A stretch of DNA of 64,000 nt, from assembly GCA_052318935.1 (NCBI GenBank), contig JBQRKO010000002.1. One strand, given 5' to 3'. Origin of the DNA: Niallia sp052318935 (GTDB lineage: Bacteria > Bacillota > Bacilli > Bacillales > Cytobacillaceae). Under the pieces are notes generated by a model. That model did no database searches. It saw only the letters and a list, made by a program, of their open reading frames with translations, and was not told the origin of the DNA. A program made the translations under genes and the position numbers. Numbering within the stretch: position 1 is the stretch's first letter; the number at the start of each line of letters is the position of its first letter. Below are positions 8,469 through 18,419 of this stretch, in pieces.

Positions 8469-9923
8469 TTATGCTTTATTACGACTTCTGCTTCTTCTTT
8501 CTCCACCTGAACCTTTGCGATTGCGGTCATAACTGCGTTCTCCGCCACGGTCATTGCGACGACGACGGCCACCACCGCTAGAACGGTCTTTTTTCGGCTT
8601 TTTGCTGCGTAGCGGTTCAACAGCTGTTAATTTAACTGGTGTAGCATCCGGCTCTTTTGTTAATAATTTTAATGCTGCAGCTAATAGTGTTACAGAATCT
8701 TGGTCTTCCAATAATGATTCCGCTACACGTTTATATTCTGCATATTGATTTTCTTCAATTGTTTTCTCAATTTTGTTGATAGTAGCTTGCTGATTTCCAG
8801 CTAAAACATCTGTTAAAGATGGAAGTGGCTTTTTCGCCATTTTCTTTTTCGTTACATTTTCAATAATACGTAAATGATCTAATTCTCTTGGAGAAACAAA
8901 TGTAACAGCCAATCCTTTTTTACCAGCACGTCCAGTACGGCCGATTCGATGCACATAGCTTTCAGGATCTTGTGGAATATCAAAGTTATAAACGTGAGAA
9001 ACTCCGCTAATATCCAATCCACGTGCAGCTACATCTGTTGCTACCATGATATCGATGCTTTGTTCCTTAAAACGACGGATAACTTGATCACGTTTTCCTT
9101 GAGGAATATCTCCATGAATTCCTTCTGCAGAATAGCCGCGTTTAATTAAACCTTCCACTACTTCATCGACGCGTTTTTTTGTGCGGCCGAAAACGATTGC
9201 TAATTCTGGTGATTGAATATCTAGAAGGCTGCATAATACATCAAATTTTTGACGCTCTTGCACTTCCATGTATTGCTGCTCAATATTAGTAACCGTCATT
9301 TCTTTTGCTTTTACTTTTACTAATGCTGGCTCTGTCATAAAACGTTCTGCCAAAGATTGAATTCGTTTTGGCATTGTTGCTGAGAACAATAATGTTTGAC
9401 GGCTGTCAGGCGTTTCACTTAAGATTCTTTCGATATCTTCAATAAAGCCCATATTTAACATTTCATCCGCTTCGTCTAAGACGATCATTTTAATATCTTG
9501 CAAGCGAATTGTTTTACGCTCAATATGATCGATTAAACGGCCAGGTGTTGCTGCAATAATTTCTGGTTTTTTCTTTAATCCACGGATTTGTCGGTTAATA
9601 TCTTGCCCTCCGTATATCGGCAATGTACGGATGCCTTTCACTGCACCAATACGGTTTAATTCTTCCGCAACTTGGACTGCTAATTCTCTAGTCGGCGCAA
9701 TAACTAAACCCTGTACTGCTTTGCCAACTTCCACTTTTTCTAATAATGGCACACCAAAAGCTGTTGTTTTTCCTGTTCCTGTTTGTGCTTGTCCAATCAT
9801 ATCTTTTCCGGAAAGTGCAATTGGAATAGATTCTGCTTGAATTGGTGTCGGTTCTTCAAACCCCATGTTAGATAATGCTTTTTCTAAACTATTACTTAAA
9901 TTAAAATCTGAAAAAGTTGTCAA
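8469..9923 (-). CDS. cshA: DEAD-box RNA helicase CshA
   Basis: The protein has 484 residues, the usual length of Bacillus CshA. Visible motifs in order are Q motif (about 18-25), AQTGTGKT (Walker A, about 45-52), PTRELA, GG, TPGRL, DEAD (about 150-153), SAT, and HRIGRTGR (about 325-332). A C-terminal tail rich in Arg, Gly and Ser (from about 430) is typical for RNA and degradosome contacts. The start is a TTG at 9923 with AAGGAGG at 9 bases. It unwinds structured RNA and works with the RNA-degrading complex and cold-shock proteins. A 430-base leader with no gene lies upstream, which fits cold-responsive 5'-UTR control. Confidence 0.95.
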   Translation of the reverse strand: MTTFSDFNLSNSLEKALSNMGFEEPTPIQAESIPIALSGKDMIGQAQTGTGKTTAFGVPLLEKVEVGKAVQGLVIAPTRELAVQVAEELNRIGAVKGIRTLPIYGGQDINRQIRGLKKKPEIIAATPGRLIDHIERKTIRLQDIKMIVLDEADEMLNMGFIEDIERILSETPDSRQTLLFSATMPKRIQSLAERFMTEPALVKVKAKEMTVTNIEQQYMEVQERQKFDVLCSLLDIQSPELAIVFGRTKKRVDEVVEGLIKRGYSAEGIHGDIPQGKRDQVIRRFKEQSIDIMVATDVAARGLDISGVSHVYNFDIPQDPESYVHRIGRTGRAGKKGLAVTFVSPRELDHLRIIENVTKKKMAKKPLPSLTDVLAGNQQATINKIEKTIEENQYAEYKRVAESLLEDQDSVTLLAAALKLLTKEPDATPVKLTAVEPLRSKKPKKDRSSGGGRRRRNDRGGERSYDRNRKGSGGERRSRSRNKA

Positions 9924-10355
9924 TACTTTTTCCTCCTTAGTTATTTGCTCTGAAATCGATACTTCTTAAGTAGGAATATGTCGAAGCATACAGAATGTTT
10001 TTATTGTTAAAGGGATTTAATGCCTTGTTCTCTTATAAAACAGAAAGCATCAATCATCTTTATTTTTCCCTTTATTATGGAAAATGAATCTGTTTCGAAA
10101 AAATATCTTTAGCAGAGCGTATTGTAATTTTATAATGTATAAATATATACTCTCCATTTTATTTCACTTTTTTTCATTTCCAGAATAATTAAGGTAAAAT
10201 CATTCAAAACATTCGGTATACCTCGTTAAAGTGGGAATTATGTGGATAGAAAACTGATGAATAAAAAGGATGAATATAGTTAGAAGAATCATTTTTATTA
10301 GATATCCTTTGATTCAGACTAGAAGTTTTTAACTGAATCGCTGGAGTTAGACAGT

Positions 10356-10394
10356 AAAAAAGGTGATGCATTATGGAAAGGCATCACCTTTAAA
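10356..10394 (-). terminator. terminator of the csp gene at 10410
   Basis: AAAGGTGATGC and GCATCACCTTT form an 11-bp stem around a short loop. On the minus strand a T tract follows. Confidence 0.85.
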
Positions 10395-10409
10395 CTTTAC
10401 AAAACTGGA

Positions 10410-10610
10410 TTAAGCTTTAGTTACGTTAGAAGCTTGTGGTCCACGGTTACCTTCAACGATTTCAAAAGTAACTTCTTGACCTTCTTCTAAAGTTTTGAAA
10501 CCTTCAGTTTGGATAGCAGAGAAGTGAACGAATACATCTTGACCTTCTGTAGACTCGATGAAACCAAAACCTTTTTCTGCATTAAACCATTTAACTTTAC
10601 CTGTGTTCAT
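10410..10610 (-). CDS. csp: cold-shock protein, CspA/CspB family (second copy)
   Basis: This is a 66-residue cold-shock domain protein with KGFGFIES (RNP1) and VFVHFSAI (RNP2). It differs from the copy at 8109 at about a quarter of positions and has the same length, so these are old paralogues rather than a recent duplication. GGAGG stands before the ATG. It has its own terminator and a 290-base leader containing the inverted repeat at 10691. Role: RNA chaperone at low temperature or in stationary phase. Confidence 0.97.
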   Translation of the reverse strand: MNTGKVKWFNAEKGFGFIESTEGQDVFVHFSAIQTEGFKTLEEGQEVTFEIVEGNRGPQASNVTKA

Positions 10611-10690
10611 TGTAAAACCTCCAAAAATGTGTTACACCTTTAAGCACCTAATATAATCTTTAGGAATCGATAAATCTTTGCTACATAAAA

Positions 10691-10750
10691 GGTCGTAGCC
10701 TTTAATGATGCAGGGATCAAAATCGCCTACATTTTATTGCAGCTACGACC
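10691..10750 (-). promoter_or_regulatory. inverted repeat in the leader region between folD and csp
   Basis: GGTCGTAGC (10691-10699) and GCTACGACC (10742-10750) are perfect 9-bp inverse arms around about 42 bases. On the minus strand TTTTATG follows. It may be a weak folD terminator or a structured part of the csp 5' region. Confidence 0.4.
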
Positions 10751-10899
10751 ACTTATCCATAAAACATATACCGAACTTAATAGCGTTAATTACATGATAT
10801 ATAACTTTTGACCATTTGTCAATCAAGTTTTATCGAAGTTATTATTATAAAATAATTCCCAATACTTTATAATAATGACAAGATTAAAAATAGAACATC

Positions 10900-11739
10900 T
10901 TACAAACAAGCTTCTGCTGAGTCCACCGTATGTTTCAACAGCATACTAATCGTAACTGGTCCAACACCACCAGGTACAGGTGTAATTGCTGATGCCGGTT
11001 CATAACATGCATCATAATCAACATCACCAATATTGCCTTTATTGTAGCCAGCATCTAAAATAACTGCTCCTGGTTTTATCCAGTCACCTTGGATAAAATT
11101 CGGTTTCCCAACTGCAGCAATTACTATATCTGCTTGCTTTACATGACTAGCAAGATCTGTCGTTCTTGAATGACATGTTGTCACTGTTGCATCTTCATTT
11201 AGCAGCAATGCTGAAACAGGTTTACCAAGAATAGGACTTCTTCCTACCACTACAGCATGTTTTCCACTTGCACTAATATTATAATATTCCATTATTTTTA
11301 ATATCGCTGCAGGTGTACAAGATGGATATTTTCCAAATCCTAATGCAGTTTGTCCATAACCGAAGCTTGTAACGCCATCCACATCTTTGTCAATATCAAT
11401 CGCTTCAAATGCTTTTCTCTCATCAATTTGATGTGGAACAGGATGCTGAAGTAAAATACCATGAACGTTTTTATCTTCGTTTAATTGATAAATTGTTTCT
11501 AAAAGCTGTTCTGTTGTCGTATCTTTCCCTAAATGAATTTTCTTTGAATCAATGCCAAGTCTTGCACACGCATTACCTTTCATTTTTACATATGTTTCAG
11601 AAGAAGGATCATCACCTACTAAAATAGTTGCTAAACATGGTGTTATTCCTTTTGTTTTTAATGCCGCTATTCTGTCTTTTAAATCTTCTTTCACTGCGTT
11701 TGCTACTACATTACCATCTAGTATTAGTTTCTCTGACAT
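10900..11739 (-). CDS. folD: bifunctional methylenetetrahydrofolate dehydrogenase / cyclohydrolase
   Basis: The 279-residue protein has standard FolD length. It shows the YVKMKGNAC catalytic Tyr-x-x-x-Lys motif (about residues 50-58), GILLQHPVP, DVDGVT, the Rossmann VVVGRSPILGKP (about 162-173) and the closing PVPGGVGPVT signature. It interconverts 5,10-methylene-, methenyl- and 10-formyl-tetrahydrofolate with NADP in the cytosol, supplying one-carbon units for purines and fMet. It is a lone gene here rather than part of a nus/xse cluster. The ATG is preceded by a GGAGG-type site. Confidence 0.97.
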   Translation of the reverse strand: MSEKLILDGNVVANAVKEDLKDRIAALKTKGITPCLATILVGDDPSSETYVKMKGNACARLGIDSKKIHLGKDTTTEQLLETIYQLNEDKNVHGILLQHPVPHQIDERKAFEAIDIDKDVDGVTSFGYGQTALGFGKYPSCTPAAILKIMEYYNISASGKHAVVVGRSPILGKPVSALLLNEDATVTTCHSRTTDLASHVKQADIVIAAVGKPNFIQGDWIKPGAVILDAGYNKGNIGDVDYDACYEPASAITPVPGGVGPVTISMLLKHTVDSAEACL

Positions 11740-12012
11740 GTATATCCCTCCGGAAAAGTGTTAAAAGATGACTTGTCCCATCTTTTGCCCAGACGACCGG
11801 CGATACAAATACACAGCTCCCATATGGTTTATTCCATTATTGTCGTCAGTTACTGTGCAATTTACCTTTTACAAAGGTATCATAACACAGCTGCAGAGCA
11901 TTTTGAATATAGTTTTTTCTTTTATTATTATACTTATGTGTGATTATTCTTTCGATTTTTATTTCCCTTATAAATCTTTATCTCTTCCAAATTCATTATA
12001 TCCTTAATCTTT

Positions 12013-12205
12013 TTGGTTCTTTTCGTATAAATTGTTGCTTTTAAACGCGCAGCCTGAATACACATCGCTTTCCGCGGGCGAGCGTCGAGCCTCCTCGTCG
12101 CATACGCTCCTGTGGGGTCTCGTCTTTCTCGCATTCCCACAGAAGTCTACGTGTATTCAGTCTGCTAAGAAACGCTTTCTCAAATGTTTTTTTGTAAAAC
12201 AAAAG
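12013..12205. repeat. palindromic repeat copy B
   Basis: This element belongs to the GCTGTTTTC-ended family, in the same orientation as the outer unit of copy A. It has the core GAGCCTCCTCGTCGCATACG followed by CTCCTGTGGGGTCTCG, and CTACGTGTATTCAGTCTGC near the right end. Both outer ends are degenerate. It lies in the 1 kb gene-free stretch 11740-12758. The rest of that stretch is AT-rich, with no ORF that has a ribosome site. Confidence 0.75.
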
Positions 12206-12703
12206 AGCACTCTTGATAAAAAAATCTTTATTCTATATCAATTGAAATACTTTGATATAGAATAAAAACAATTTACCTCGAGATACTCTTTTATTTTATG
12301 CATATATTTAAGGATATACACTTTTTATGCGTTAATAATAATGTGTATTCCTAAAACAACGAAAGCCCTGCCTCTCTTTCATCTTTACGGTTCCTAGACC
12401 GCGCCAGTGTGAATATAGGATTATCATATAGAACGGCAAAAAAACATTTCTGAAATTAATTAAATGGAAGGATTAATCCGCGATTAGAGAAGAATATAGA
12501 ATGTGTTTTTGAAGATAGGTTGAAGTGTAAATCTAAATTTAGTAATTGTTCCGCGTTATAAAATGAAAAACTTACACGATTTTCTACATATTTCCGTTCA
12601 AGCCTCAAATACATACAATTTGCATCATATCTTATTATTAACAAATAGTCAAATGGAATTTTGATTTTGATTTTTGTTCTTTATGTATACTCCTCAAAAA
12701 AAT

Positions 12704-12746
12704 AAAATCACTTTTTCTACTTATTAATCAGTATAAAAGTGATTTT
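12704..12746 (-). terminator. terminator of the PAP2 gene
   Basis: AAAATCACTTTT (12704-12715) and AAAAGTGATTTT (12735-12746) form a perfect 12-bp stem flanked by A/T tracts. Confidence 0.85.
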
Positions 12747-12758
12747 TTCTTACCTAAA

Positions 12759-13412
12759 CTATCGATTGCTTCTCTCTTCATAATAACGAAAGCAGATGAT
12801 GCAAAGAAACAGAAACGCAATGCCTATTGAAAATCCGCCTAATACATCTGTTGGATAATGAACACCTAAATAAATTCTGCTTATCCCAATACACAAAATA
12901 ATAAAGGCCAAAATTAATACGGCTGCTAATTTCATGTTCGTTGTTTTTACTAAATGAATAATAATATATGCTAAGCTGCCGTAAAATAATAAAGATCCCA
13001 TCGAGTGACCACTTGGAAAGCTGTAGCTTTGTTCCACTACAAGAGGCAAAATATCAGGACGTTCCCGTTTAAAGTACCATTTTAATCCTTTATTTAATAG
13101 CGCTCCAATTCCAGATGTGCCTACCAAAAAAATAGCCAGTGCCCATTTTTTCCTCCAGCATAATATACCAGTAAGCAGCACAATAAAAAAAGTGATCCCT
13201 TTTATCGAACCAAAAAAACTGATGACGATCATAATTGTAGTAAAGCTTTCTGTAACATACGATTGAATAATTGCAATTATCCGATGGTCAAAATCAATTA
13301 CTTCATTGCTTGTAACACCTTTTGCGATAAGAATAAAAATGCGACTGCAAACCAACGCGACTAATAAAAAAAATAGGACGTAATTTATTATTAGTCTTTT
13401 TCCTTTATTCAT
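12759..13412 (-). CDS. PAP2-family membrane lipid phosphatase
   Basis: The protein has 217 residues from the ATG at 13412, chosen because GGGAGG lies 7 bases upstream; the longer frame to 13457 has no ribosome site. It has six hydrophobic segments. The acid-phosphatase signature reads KRERPD, then SYSFPSGHSMGS, then SRIYLGVHYPTDVLGG, giving the conserved Lys-Arg-Pro, Ser-Gly-His and Arg-His-Asp residues. Such enzymes remove phosphate from undecaprenyl diphosphate or phosphatidylglycerol phosphate on the outer face of the membrane. Substrate choice cannot be decided here. Confidence 0.9.
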   Translation of the reverse strand: MNKGKRLIINYVLFFLLVALVCSRIFILIAKGVTSNEVIDFDHRIIAIIQSYVTESFTTIMIVISFFGSIKGITFFIVLLTGILCWRKKWALAIFLVGTSGIGALLNKGLKWYFKRERPDILPLVVEQSYSFPSGHSMGSLLFYGSLAYIIIHLVKTTNMKLAAVLILAFIILCIGISRIYLGVHYPTDVLGGFSIGIAFLFLCIICFRYYEERSNR

Positions 13413-13508
13413 AGATAACCTCCCAAAATATATTGTTGTTCTTAAATGGCAAAACAAACGTTTTTATTTACGATAATAATATTTATTTGAAATAAAATAC
13501 AAAAAAGC

Positions 13509-13536
13509 TCCGTGGAAATCCGGTACTTCCACGGAT
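13509..13536 (-). terminator. terminator of ku
   Basis: TCCGTGGAA and TTCCACGGA flank a 10-base loop just past the ku stop. On the minus strand GCTTTTTT follows. Confidence 0.8.
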
Positions 13537-13549
13537 TTGTTGAATCTTA

Positions 13550-14380
13550 TTACGCCTCTTTCACCGCTTTTTTTCTTGTTCTTTTTTTCTTTTCTACTGT
13601 TTTGGCTGGTTTCGTCTTGTCAATAGATGCTTGAAGTGCTGCCATCAAATCCATTACATTCGTCGTTTCCACTTTTTCTTTACTAGTAACTATTTCTTTG
13701 CCTGTTTTTTTGCTTTCAATCAGCTGTAATAATGCCGAACGATATTCATCGGTGTATTTACTTGGATCAAATGTAGTCGTTAATTGATCGATTAAAAGAA
13801 TAGCCGTTTCTAGTTCTTTTTTAACAATTTGCCCTTCTGCAGGGACATTTGGCACATCCTCTGCCTTTCTAACTTCATCAGGAAAATGGATAGTCTCCAT
13901 GACAAGCGTATTTTCATAAACACGGATTACCGCAAGCTGCTCTTTCGAACGAATGATAATTTTTGCAACCCCAACTTTTCCTGATTCTAATAATGCTTGT
14001 CTTAATAAAGCATATGCTTTATTACCACCATCTCCTGAAGATATATAGTAACATTTTTCATAATAGATTGGGTCGATTTCTTCCAAATTCACAAAGTCAA
14101 TAATTTCAACCGCTTTATCCTCGTTTTCTTTCCGAAGTTTTTCTAACTCCTCATCATCCAAAATGATATATTTCCCTTTTGCGTATTCATATGCTTTCAC
14201 AATCTCCTCAGGAGCGACTTCTTTTTGACAAGCAGAGCATTTTTTTTCGTATTTAATCGGTGCATGACAGTCTTTATGAAGAGTTCTTAATTTTATATCT
14301 TTATCTTCTGTTGCTGTATGCAATTTAATAGGAATCGTAACAAGCCCAAAGCTAATATTTCCTTTCCACATTGTATGCAT
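13550..14380 (-). CDS. ku: non-homologous end joining protein Ku
   Basis: The 276-residue protein has bacterial Ku length. It opens with MWKGNISFGLVTIPIKL, the hallmark of bacterial Ku. A CxxC pair is at about residues 46-49 (CSAC) after an earlier Cys. A Lys-rich tail (about 255-274) is as in ykoV. The homodimer rings DNA ends and recruits LigD. It is divergent from the LigD-polymerase gene with 82 or more bases between them, the arrangement expected for a shared control region. In B. subtilis the equivalent pair acts in the forespore. GGAG precedes the ATG. Confidence 0.96.
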   Translation of the reverse strand: MHTMWKGNISFGLVTIPIKLHTATEDKDIKLRTLHKDCHAPIKYEKKCSACQKEVAPEEIVKAYEYAKGKYIILDDEELEKLRKENEDKAVEIIDFVNLEEIDPIYYEKCYYISSGDGGNKAYALLRQALLESGKVGVAKIIIRSKEQLAVIRVYENTLVMETIHFPDEVRKAEDVPNVPAEGQIVKKELETAILLIDQLTTTFDPSKYTDEYRSALLQLIESKKTGKEIVTSKEKVETTNVMDLMAALQASIDKTKPAKTVEKKKRTRKKAVKEA

Positions 14381-14525
14381 GATATTATCTCCTATCTGTT
14401 TTCTAGCTATTTTTAAAGTGGCTTTTCTGTCATGGTTTCATTCAATTAATAATTGGTAATGCATGAAATATAAAGGAGAGAGAAACGATAAGCAAAAGAG
14501 AAGGTTTAAAGAAGGAATGAAAAAG

Positions 14526-15725
14526 ATGATTTACTCTGCTAACTTTATTATTGTCAGCTATGATAAAAAAGAAGATTTATTTATTGTCGCTGTTTGTAAA
14601 AAAGAAAAAGTAGTTAAAGTTGGTTCCTTTCATAAAGGTATCAAGGATACAGAGAAAAATGCAGTATTAAAAATAATGGAAAATAATAAAATAAAATCCG
14701 ATTCTCGTTCTTTAACGGTGAAACCTGGTATTTGTGTGGATTTAACATTTAGTGCTTTTCAAAATGGTCAGTTAGTAAATGCTTTTTTTAAACAATTTTT
14801 GCTTCCTTTTAATTGGAAGGATTGTACATATGAACAATTGACCCAAATTCTCAAACCAAAAAAAGTGGAAATAACGAACCCTGATAAATTATTGTTTCCG
14901 AAAAAAAATACAACGAAACAAGACTATATAAATTACTTAGAAACAATCGCACCCTATTTGCTTCCTTATTTAAAAGATCGATTATTAACGCTGATTCGCT
15001 TTCCACATGGGCTTTTTGGCGAATCTTTTTATCAGAAGCAATGCCCAGATTATGCTCCTGCTTTTATTGAAACATGGAAAAAGGATTCGATTGATTATAT
15101 TGTTTGCAACAATATCGAAACCATAACTTGGCTAGGCAACCAGCTAGCATTTGAATTTCATATTCCCTTTGAGACGATTTACTCAGAAGGAAAACCTTCA
15201 GAAATAGTTTTTGATCTCGATCCACCTTCTAAAGAGTATTTTTCGTTGGCAATTGTTGCTGCTAAGCAATTAAAAATAATTTTAGACAACTTGCATTTGC
15301 TTTCCTTTCTAAAAATATCAGGAAACAAAGGGATTCAAGTATATATTCCGCTGCAGGAAAAAAACTTTACCTATGAGGAAACGAGAAGATTTACAGAATT
15401 TGTAGCTCACTATATGGTTTCCGCTGAACCTGATTTATTTACAATAGAACGGCTTAAAAAAAATCGCGGCAATCGGCTGTATATTGATTATATTCAGCAT
15501 AGTGCAGGAAAAACGATTATTGCACCGTACTCGCTAAGAGGAAATGAAGATGGCAGTGTTGCCTGCCCTATTTATTGGGAAGAATTAACCGAACAATTAA
15601 CACCAAATACATTTACGATGGAGTTTGTATTATCACGATTAAACAACAATGAAAATCCATTTGCAGATTATTTTGATGCAAAAAATAAACAGCCTTTTCA
15701 AAAGGTATTAGATTTTATAAAGTAA
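14526..15725 (+). CDS. ligD: LigD polymerase domain protein with only an OB-fold remnant of the ligase half
   Basis: The product is about 399 residues from the ATG at 14526, which has AAGGA upstream; an in-frame ATG at 14463 adds 21 basic residues. Residues about 1-105 look like the OB fold of an ATP-dependent ligase, from the motif V region onward, with a terminal VDLTF...GQLVNAFF strand pair. The LigD primase-polymerase domain follows, with NPDKLLFP, RFPHG...FYQKQCP, FDLDPP (the DxD metal pair, near 15213) and YIDYIQH (third Asp). The nucleotidyltransferase half with its KxDG lysine is absent. The protein should extend or fill DNA ends but cannot seal them. B. subtilis YkoU has both halves in one 611-residue chain. 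A separate full ligase lies at 23911. Confidence 0.9.
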   Translation: MIYSANFIIVSYDKKEDLFIVAVCKKEKVVKVGSFHKGIKDTEKNAVLKIMENNKIKSDSRSLTVKPGICVDLTFSAFQNGQLVNAFFKQFLLPFNWKDCTYEQLTQILKPKKVEITNPDKLLFPKKNTTKQDYINYLETIAPYLLPYLKDRLLTLIRFPHGLFGESFYQKQCPDYAPAFIETWKKDSIDYIVCNNIETITWLGNQLAFEFHIPFETIYSEGKPSEIVFDLDPPSKEYFSLAIVAAKQLKIILDNLHLLSFLKISGNKGIQVYIPLQEKNFTYEETRRFTEFVAHYMVSAEPDLFTIERLKKNRGNRLYIDYIQHSAGKTIIAPYSLRGNEDGSVACPIYWEELTEQLTPNTFTMEFVLSRLNNNENPFADYFDAKNKQPFQKVLDFIK

Positions 15726-15756
15726 CCCTTCCTTATTATCCCTAACGGAGAGCAAA

Positions 15757-15807
15757 CAAAAGCCTGTTATTCCATGTGAAGCTTAGCAAAGAATAACAGG
15801 CTTTTTC
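15757..15807 (+). terminator. terminator of the LigD-polymerase gene
   Basis: AAAAGCCTGTTATTC and GAATAACAGGCTTTTT form a perfect 15-bp stem with a T tract. Confidence 0.9.
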
Positions 15808-15935
15808 GTTACTAATAATAATAAATATACTTTGTATGTTTTTGCATTTTGTTGATGTTTACTTATATTTATCAAATACTTTTCAAACGATGGACTTAAA
15901 CAATACAATCATTCTTTAATAATACTCCATTCATT

Positions 15936-17027
15936 TTAATTTGATTCTGAAAGTGGAATTCTGTACAGCTTATCGTCATTCTCCCGAGGAGTACCACGCC
16001 CGTCTGTATTATTGCTAATGAAATAAAGGGAGTTATCTTCAATTAGCACATCCCGAATTCTGCCAAGCCCAGTTATTACTTCTCGATGTTTACCTGTATC
16101 AAGGTCAAATTCTAAAACTGCAGATCCTCTAAGTGCTGCAACGTACAATTTGCCATCATAATAGTCCATGCCAGATGGTGCCCAAGTGGCTTCATCTCCT
16201 GAAGTGAATAGCGGTGAAACCATTCCTTCTTGTTCCTCATAGCCTTCAATAATTGGCCAGCCATAATTTTGACCGGCTTCTATTTTGTTGACCTCATCAT
16301 TCGCATCGTTGCCGTGGTCACTTGCATATAGAGTACCATTAGAGGACCAGGCAATTCCTTGAGGATTTCGGTGTCCATAACTATACATGTAGGAATTTGG
16401 ATATGGATTATCACTTGGTATAGATCCATCCAGATTCATTCTTAAAATTTTTCCACCTAATGACTGTAGATCTTGTGCTATATCCGATTCAGTTGCATCT
16501 CCAGTTGTTGCATAAAGTTTTCCATCAGATCCAATTTTAAGCCTCCCTCCATGATGGACGGGACCACTTGGGATTTTATCGAGAAGCAAACTCTCTTCTC
16601 TCCAAACGTTATCTTCCAAACGGAGTGTTATTATACGATTAAATTGTCCGGAGCTGTCTTCATATGTATAATAAGCATATGCTAAATTCGATTCCGGAAA
16701 GTCGGGAGCGAGCACAAACCCTAATAACCCTGCCTCTGCAGCTGTCGCAAGTTCTTTCTCGAGTTCAACGCCTTGCCGTTCTATTTCTCCCTTTTCTATT
16801 TTTACGATGTTTCCTGGTCTCTCTGTCAAATAGAATGTATCTTCAAGTTTTTCAATAGACCAAGGAACCTCAAGGTTTTCCGCAATCACTTCTTGTTCTC
16901 TAATAGACACGACTGCCTCTTCAGATTCTTCATTTTTCTGCTCATTTGAAGAGTTTTGCTGTTCATTTACAGAACAACCAGCAATTAGAAATATTGCAAA
17001 CATAGATACGACTAAGACTCTTTTCAA
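15936..17027 (-). CDS. PQQ-dependent sugar (aldose) dehydrogenase family lipoprotein
   Basis: The protein has 363 residues from the TTG at 17027, which has AGAGGTG at 7 bases; a TTG two codons earlier overlaps that site. The signal peptide ends in the lipobox LIAGC (Cys near residue 18). The six-bladed propeller shows LAVPWSIE-type strand openings, GPVHHGGRLKIGSDGKLYATTGD (catalytic His region) and YGHRNPQGIAW, the soluble glucose/sorbosone dehydrogenase signature. It probably oxidises sugars outside the membrane with PQQ. Whether the organism makes or imports PQQ cannot be seen. A low-complexity Asn/Glu/Gln linker follows the lipid anchor. Confidence 0.85.
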   Translation of the reverse strand: MKRVLVVSMFAIFLIAGCSVNEQQNSSNEQKNEESEEAVVSIREQEVIAENLEVPWSIEKLEDTFYLTERPGNIVKIEKGEIERQGVELEKELATAAEAGLLGFVLAPDFPESNLAYAYYTYEDSSGQFNRIITLRLEDNVWREESLLLDKIPSGPVHHGGRLKIGSDGKLYATTGDATESDIAQDLQSLGGKILRMNLDGSIPSDNPYPNSYMYSYGHRNPQGIAWSSNGTLYASDHGNDANDEVNKIEAGQNYGWPIIEGYEEQEGMVSPLFTSGDEATWAPSGMDYYDGKLYVAALRGSAVLEFDLDTGKHREVITGLGRIRDVLIEDNSLYFISNNTDGRGTPRENDDKLYRIPLSESN

Positions 17028-17177
17028 CTCCAATCACCTCTATCATTTTAGAATTAATTTTTTCTCGAGCTACGAAATTAACGCCATCCTCTTGTAAAGA
17101 CTTGGTCACCTTGTTAAAAGACCCTGTTTTTTAGTCGGAGAGCGTCCAGTAACTAATAATTTGTGTGGTTTTCCAAC

Positions 17178-18287
17178 TTATTTTTCCCACCATAAAGTAA
17201 TAGGAATGGATAACTCTCCATTTAATGGAACAGTTTCACCAATTTTAGGAGCGAATAAATTCACACCTTTTTTCTTTGCCTCTATTAATGCTCGTTCTAT
17301 AGGTTCTGTCCAACTATGATACGCAAGGGTAAATGCTCCCCAATGAATTAACATCATATTCTTCCCTTTTACATCTAAATGAGCCTGTACAGATTCTTCT
17401 GGTTTCATATGGACCCAAGACCATCGTCTATCATATTGACCGCCTTCAATTAAAGCGATATCAAAAGGTCCATATTTTTCACCGATTTCCTTAAAATGTG
17501 CATCATAACCTCCATCTCCGCTCGTATAAAAACGGGTATGTTTTCCAAGAATAACCCAACCACCCCATAGAGTCGTATCTCGATTAAAAAGACCTCTACC
17601 AGAGAAGTGTTTGGATGGAGTCAATGCAACGGTTAAACCTTGGAACTTGGTTTCATCCCACCAATTAAGTTCTGTAATTTTTTCTTTTGCAACTCCCCAA
17701 CGGATCAAGTGAGCACTTACACCGTAAGGAACGAAAAAATGCCCTACCTTGTCCTTCAGCTTTCGTATGGATGGATAATCCAAATGATCGTAATGATCAT
17801 GGGTAATAAAGACAGCATCAATAGGCGGCATTTCATCAATAATATCCAACATATCTTCACTGTAGCGTTTGCTTCCTGCAAAAGAAACTGGAGAAGCAAT
17901 TGGACCTAGCATAGGGTCTACGAGTATCTTTTTATTATCAATACTAAGTAAAAAAGCAGAATGCCCAAACCAAGTTAAACTATCTTCTTCACTTTTAATT
18001 TTGTTCCAATCAATCTCGGAAACAGGAATTTGGCCGGCAGGATTTCGATCTTTACTCCCTGAAATAGATTCCTTAAACATGGAGAAGTAATCAGATGCAC
18101 TCAAGTCCATCTTTGTTGGCACTTGATTAACAAATTTCCCGTTAACATAATTATCAAACTTCTCATATTTCTCTTTTTGTTCATTACTTGGGTTTCCTCC
18201 GAATACTGGATGTAAGTTTAAATACAATAAAATGACAGTACATAATACAACTAAAAAAACGAATAAATAAATCATTATTTTTTTCAT
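17178..18287 (-). CDS. membrane-anchored MBL-fold hydrolase (UlaG/NAPE-PLD-like)
   Basis: The protein has 369 residues with an N-terminal membrane anchor (residues 4-24). The metallo-beta-lactamase core follows: WFGHSAFLLSIDNKKILVDPML (about 103-124), the metal motif THDHYDHLDYPS (HxHxDH, about 161-172), and later a GDGGYDAHF Asp and a HWGAF His. Spacing matches the NAPE-hydrolysing phospholipase D/RomA-like branch of the superfamily. It probably hydrolyses a phosphodiester or lactone at the membrane; the substrate is unknown. It is a lone gene. Confidence 0.85.
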   Translation of the reverse strand: MKKIMIYLFVFLVVLCTVILLYLNLHPVFGGNPSNEQKEKYEKFDNYVNGKFVNQVPTKMDLSASDYFSMFKESISGSKDRNPAGQIPVSEIDWNKIKSEEDSLTWFGHSAFLLSIDNKKILVDPMLGPIASPVSFAGSKRYSEDMLDIIDEMPPIDAVFITHDHYDHLDYPSIRKLKDKVGHFFVPYGVSAHLIRWGVAKEKITELNWWDETKFQGLTVALTPSKHFSGRGLFNRDTTLWGGWVILGKHTRFYTSGDGGYDAHFKEIGEKYGPFDIALIEGGQYDRRWSWVHMKPEESVQAHLDVKGKNMMLIHWGAFTLAYHSWTEPIERALIEAKKKGVNLFAPKIGETVPLNGELSIPITLWWEK

Positions 18288-18419
18288 AATTCCTTCCCTT
18301 TTTTTGCTATTTATTTAATTTTCTTTCGAAAACATTTCTTTTGCAACTATAATGCCTTCAACCAGCATTAAAAGAAATAAACAAACTACATTTAATAAAA
18401 ACACATCAACATAAAGGTA

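Noticed and set aside
12456..12644. 62-codon minus-strand ORF
   Set aside because: No ribosome site and biased, family-less composition in a gene-free AT-rich stretch.
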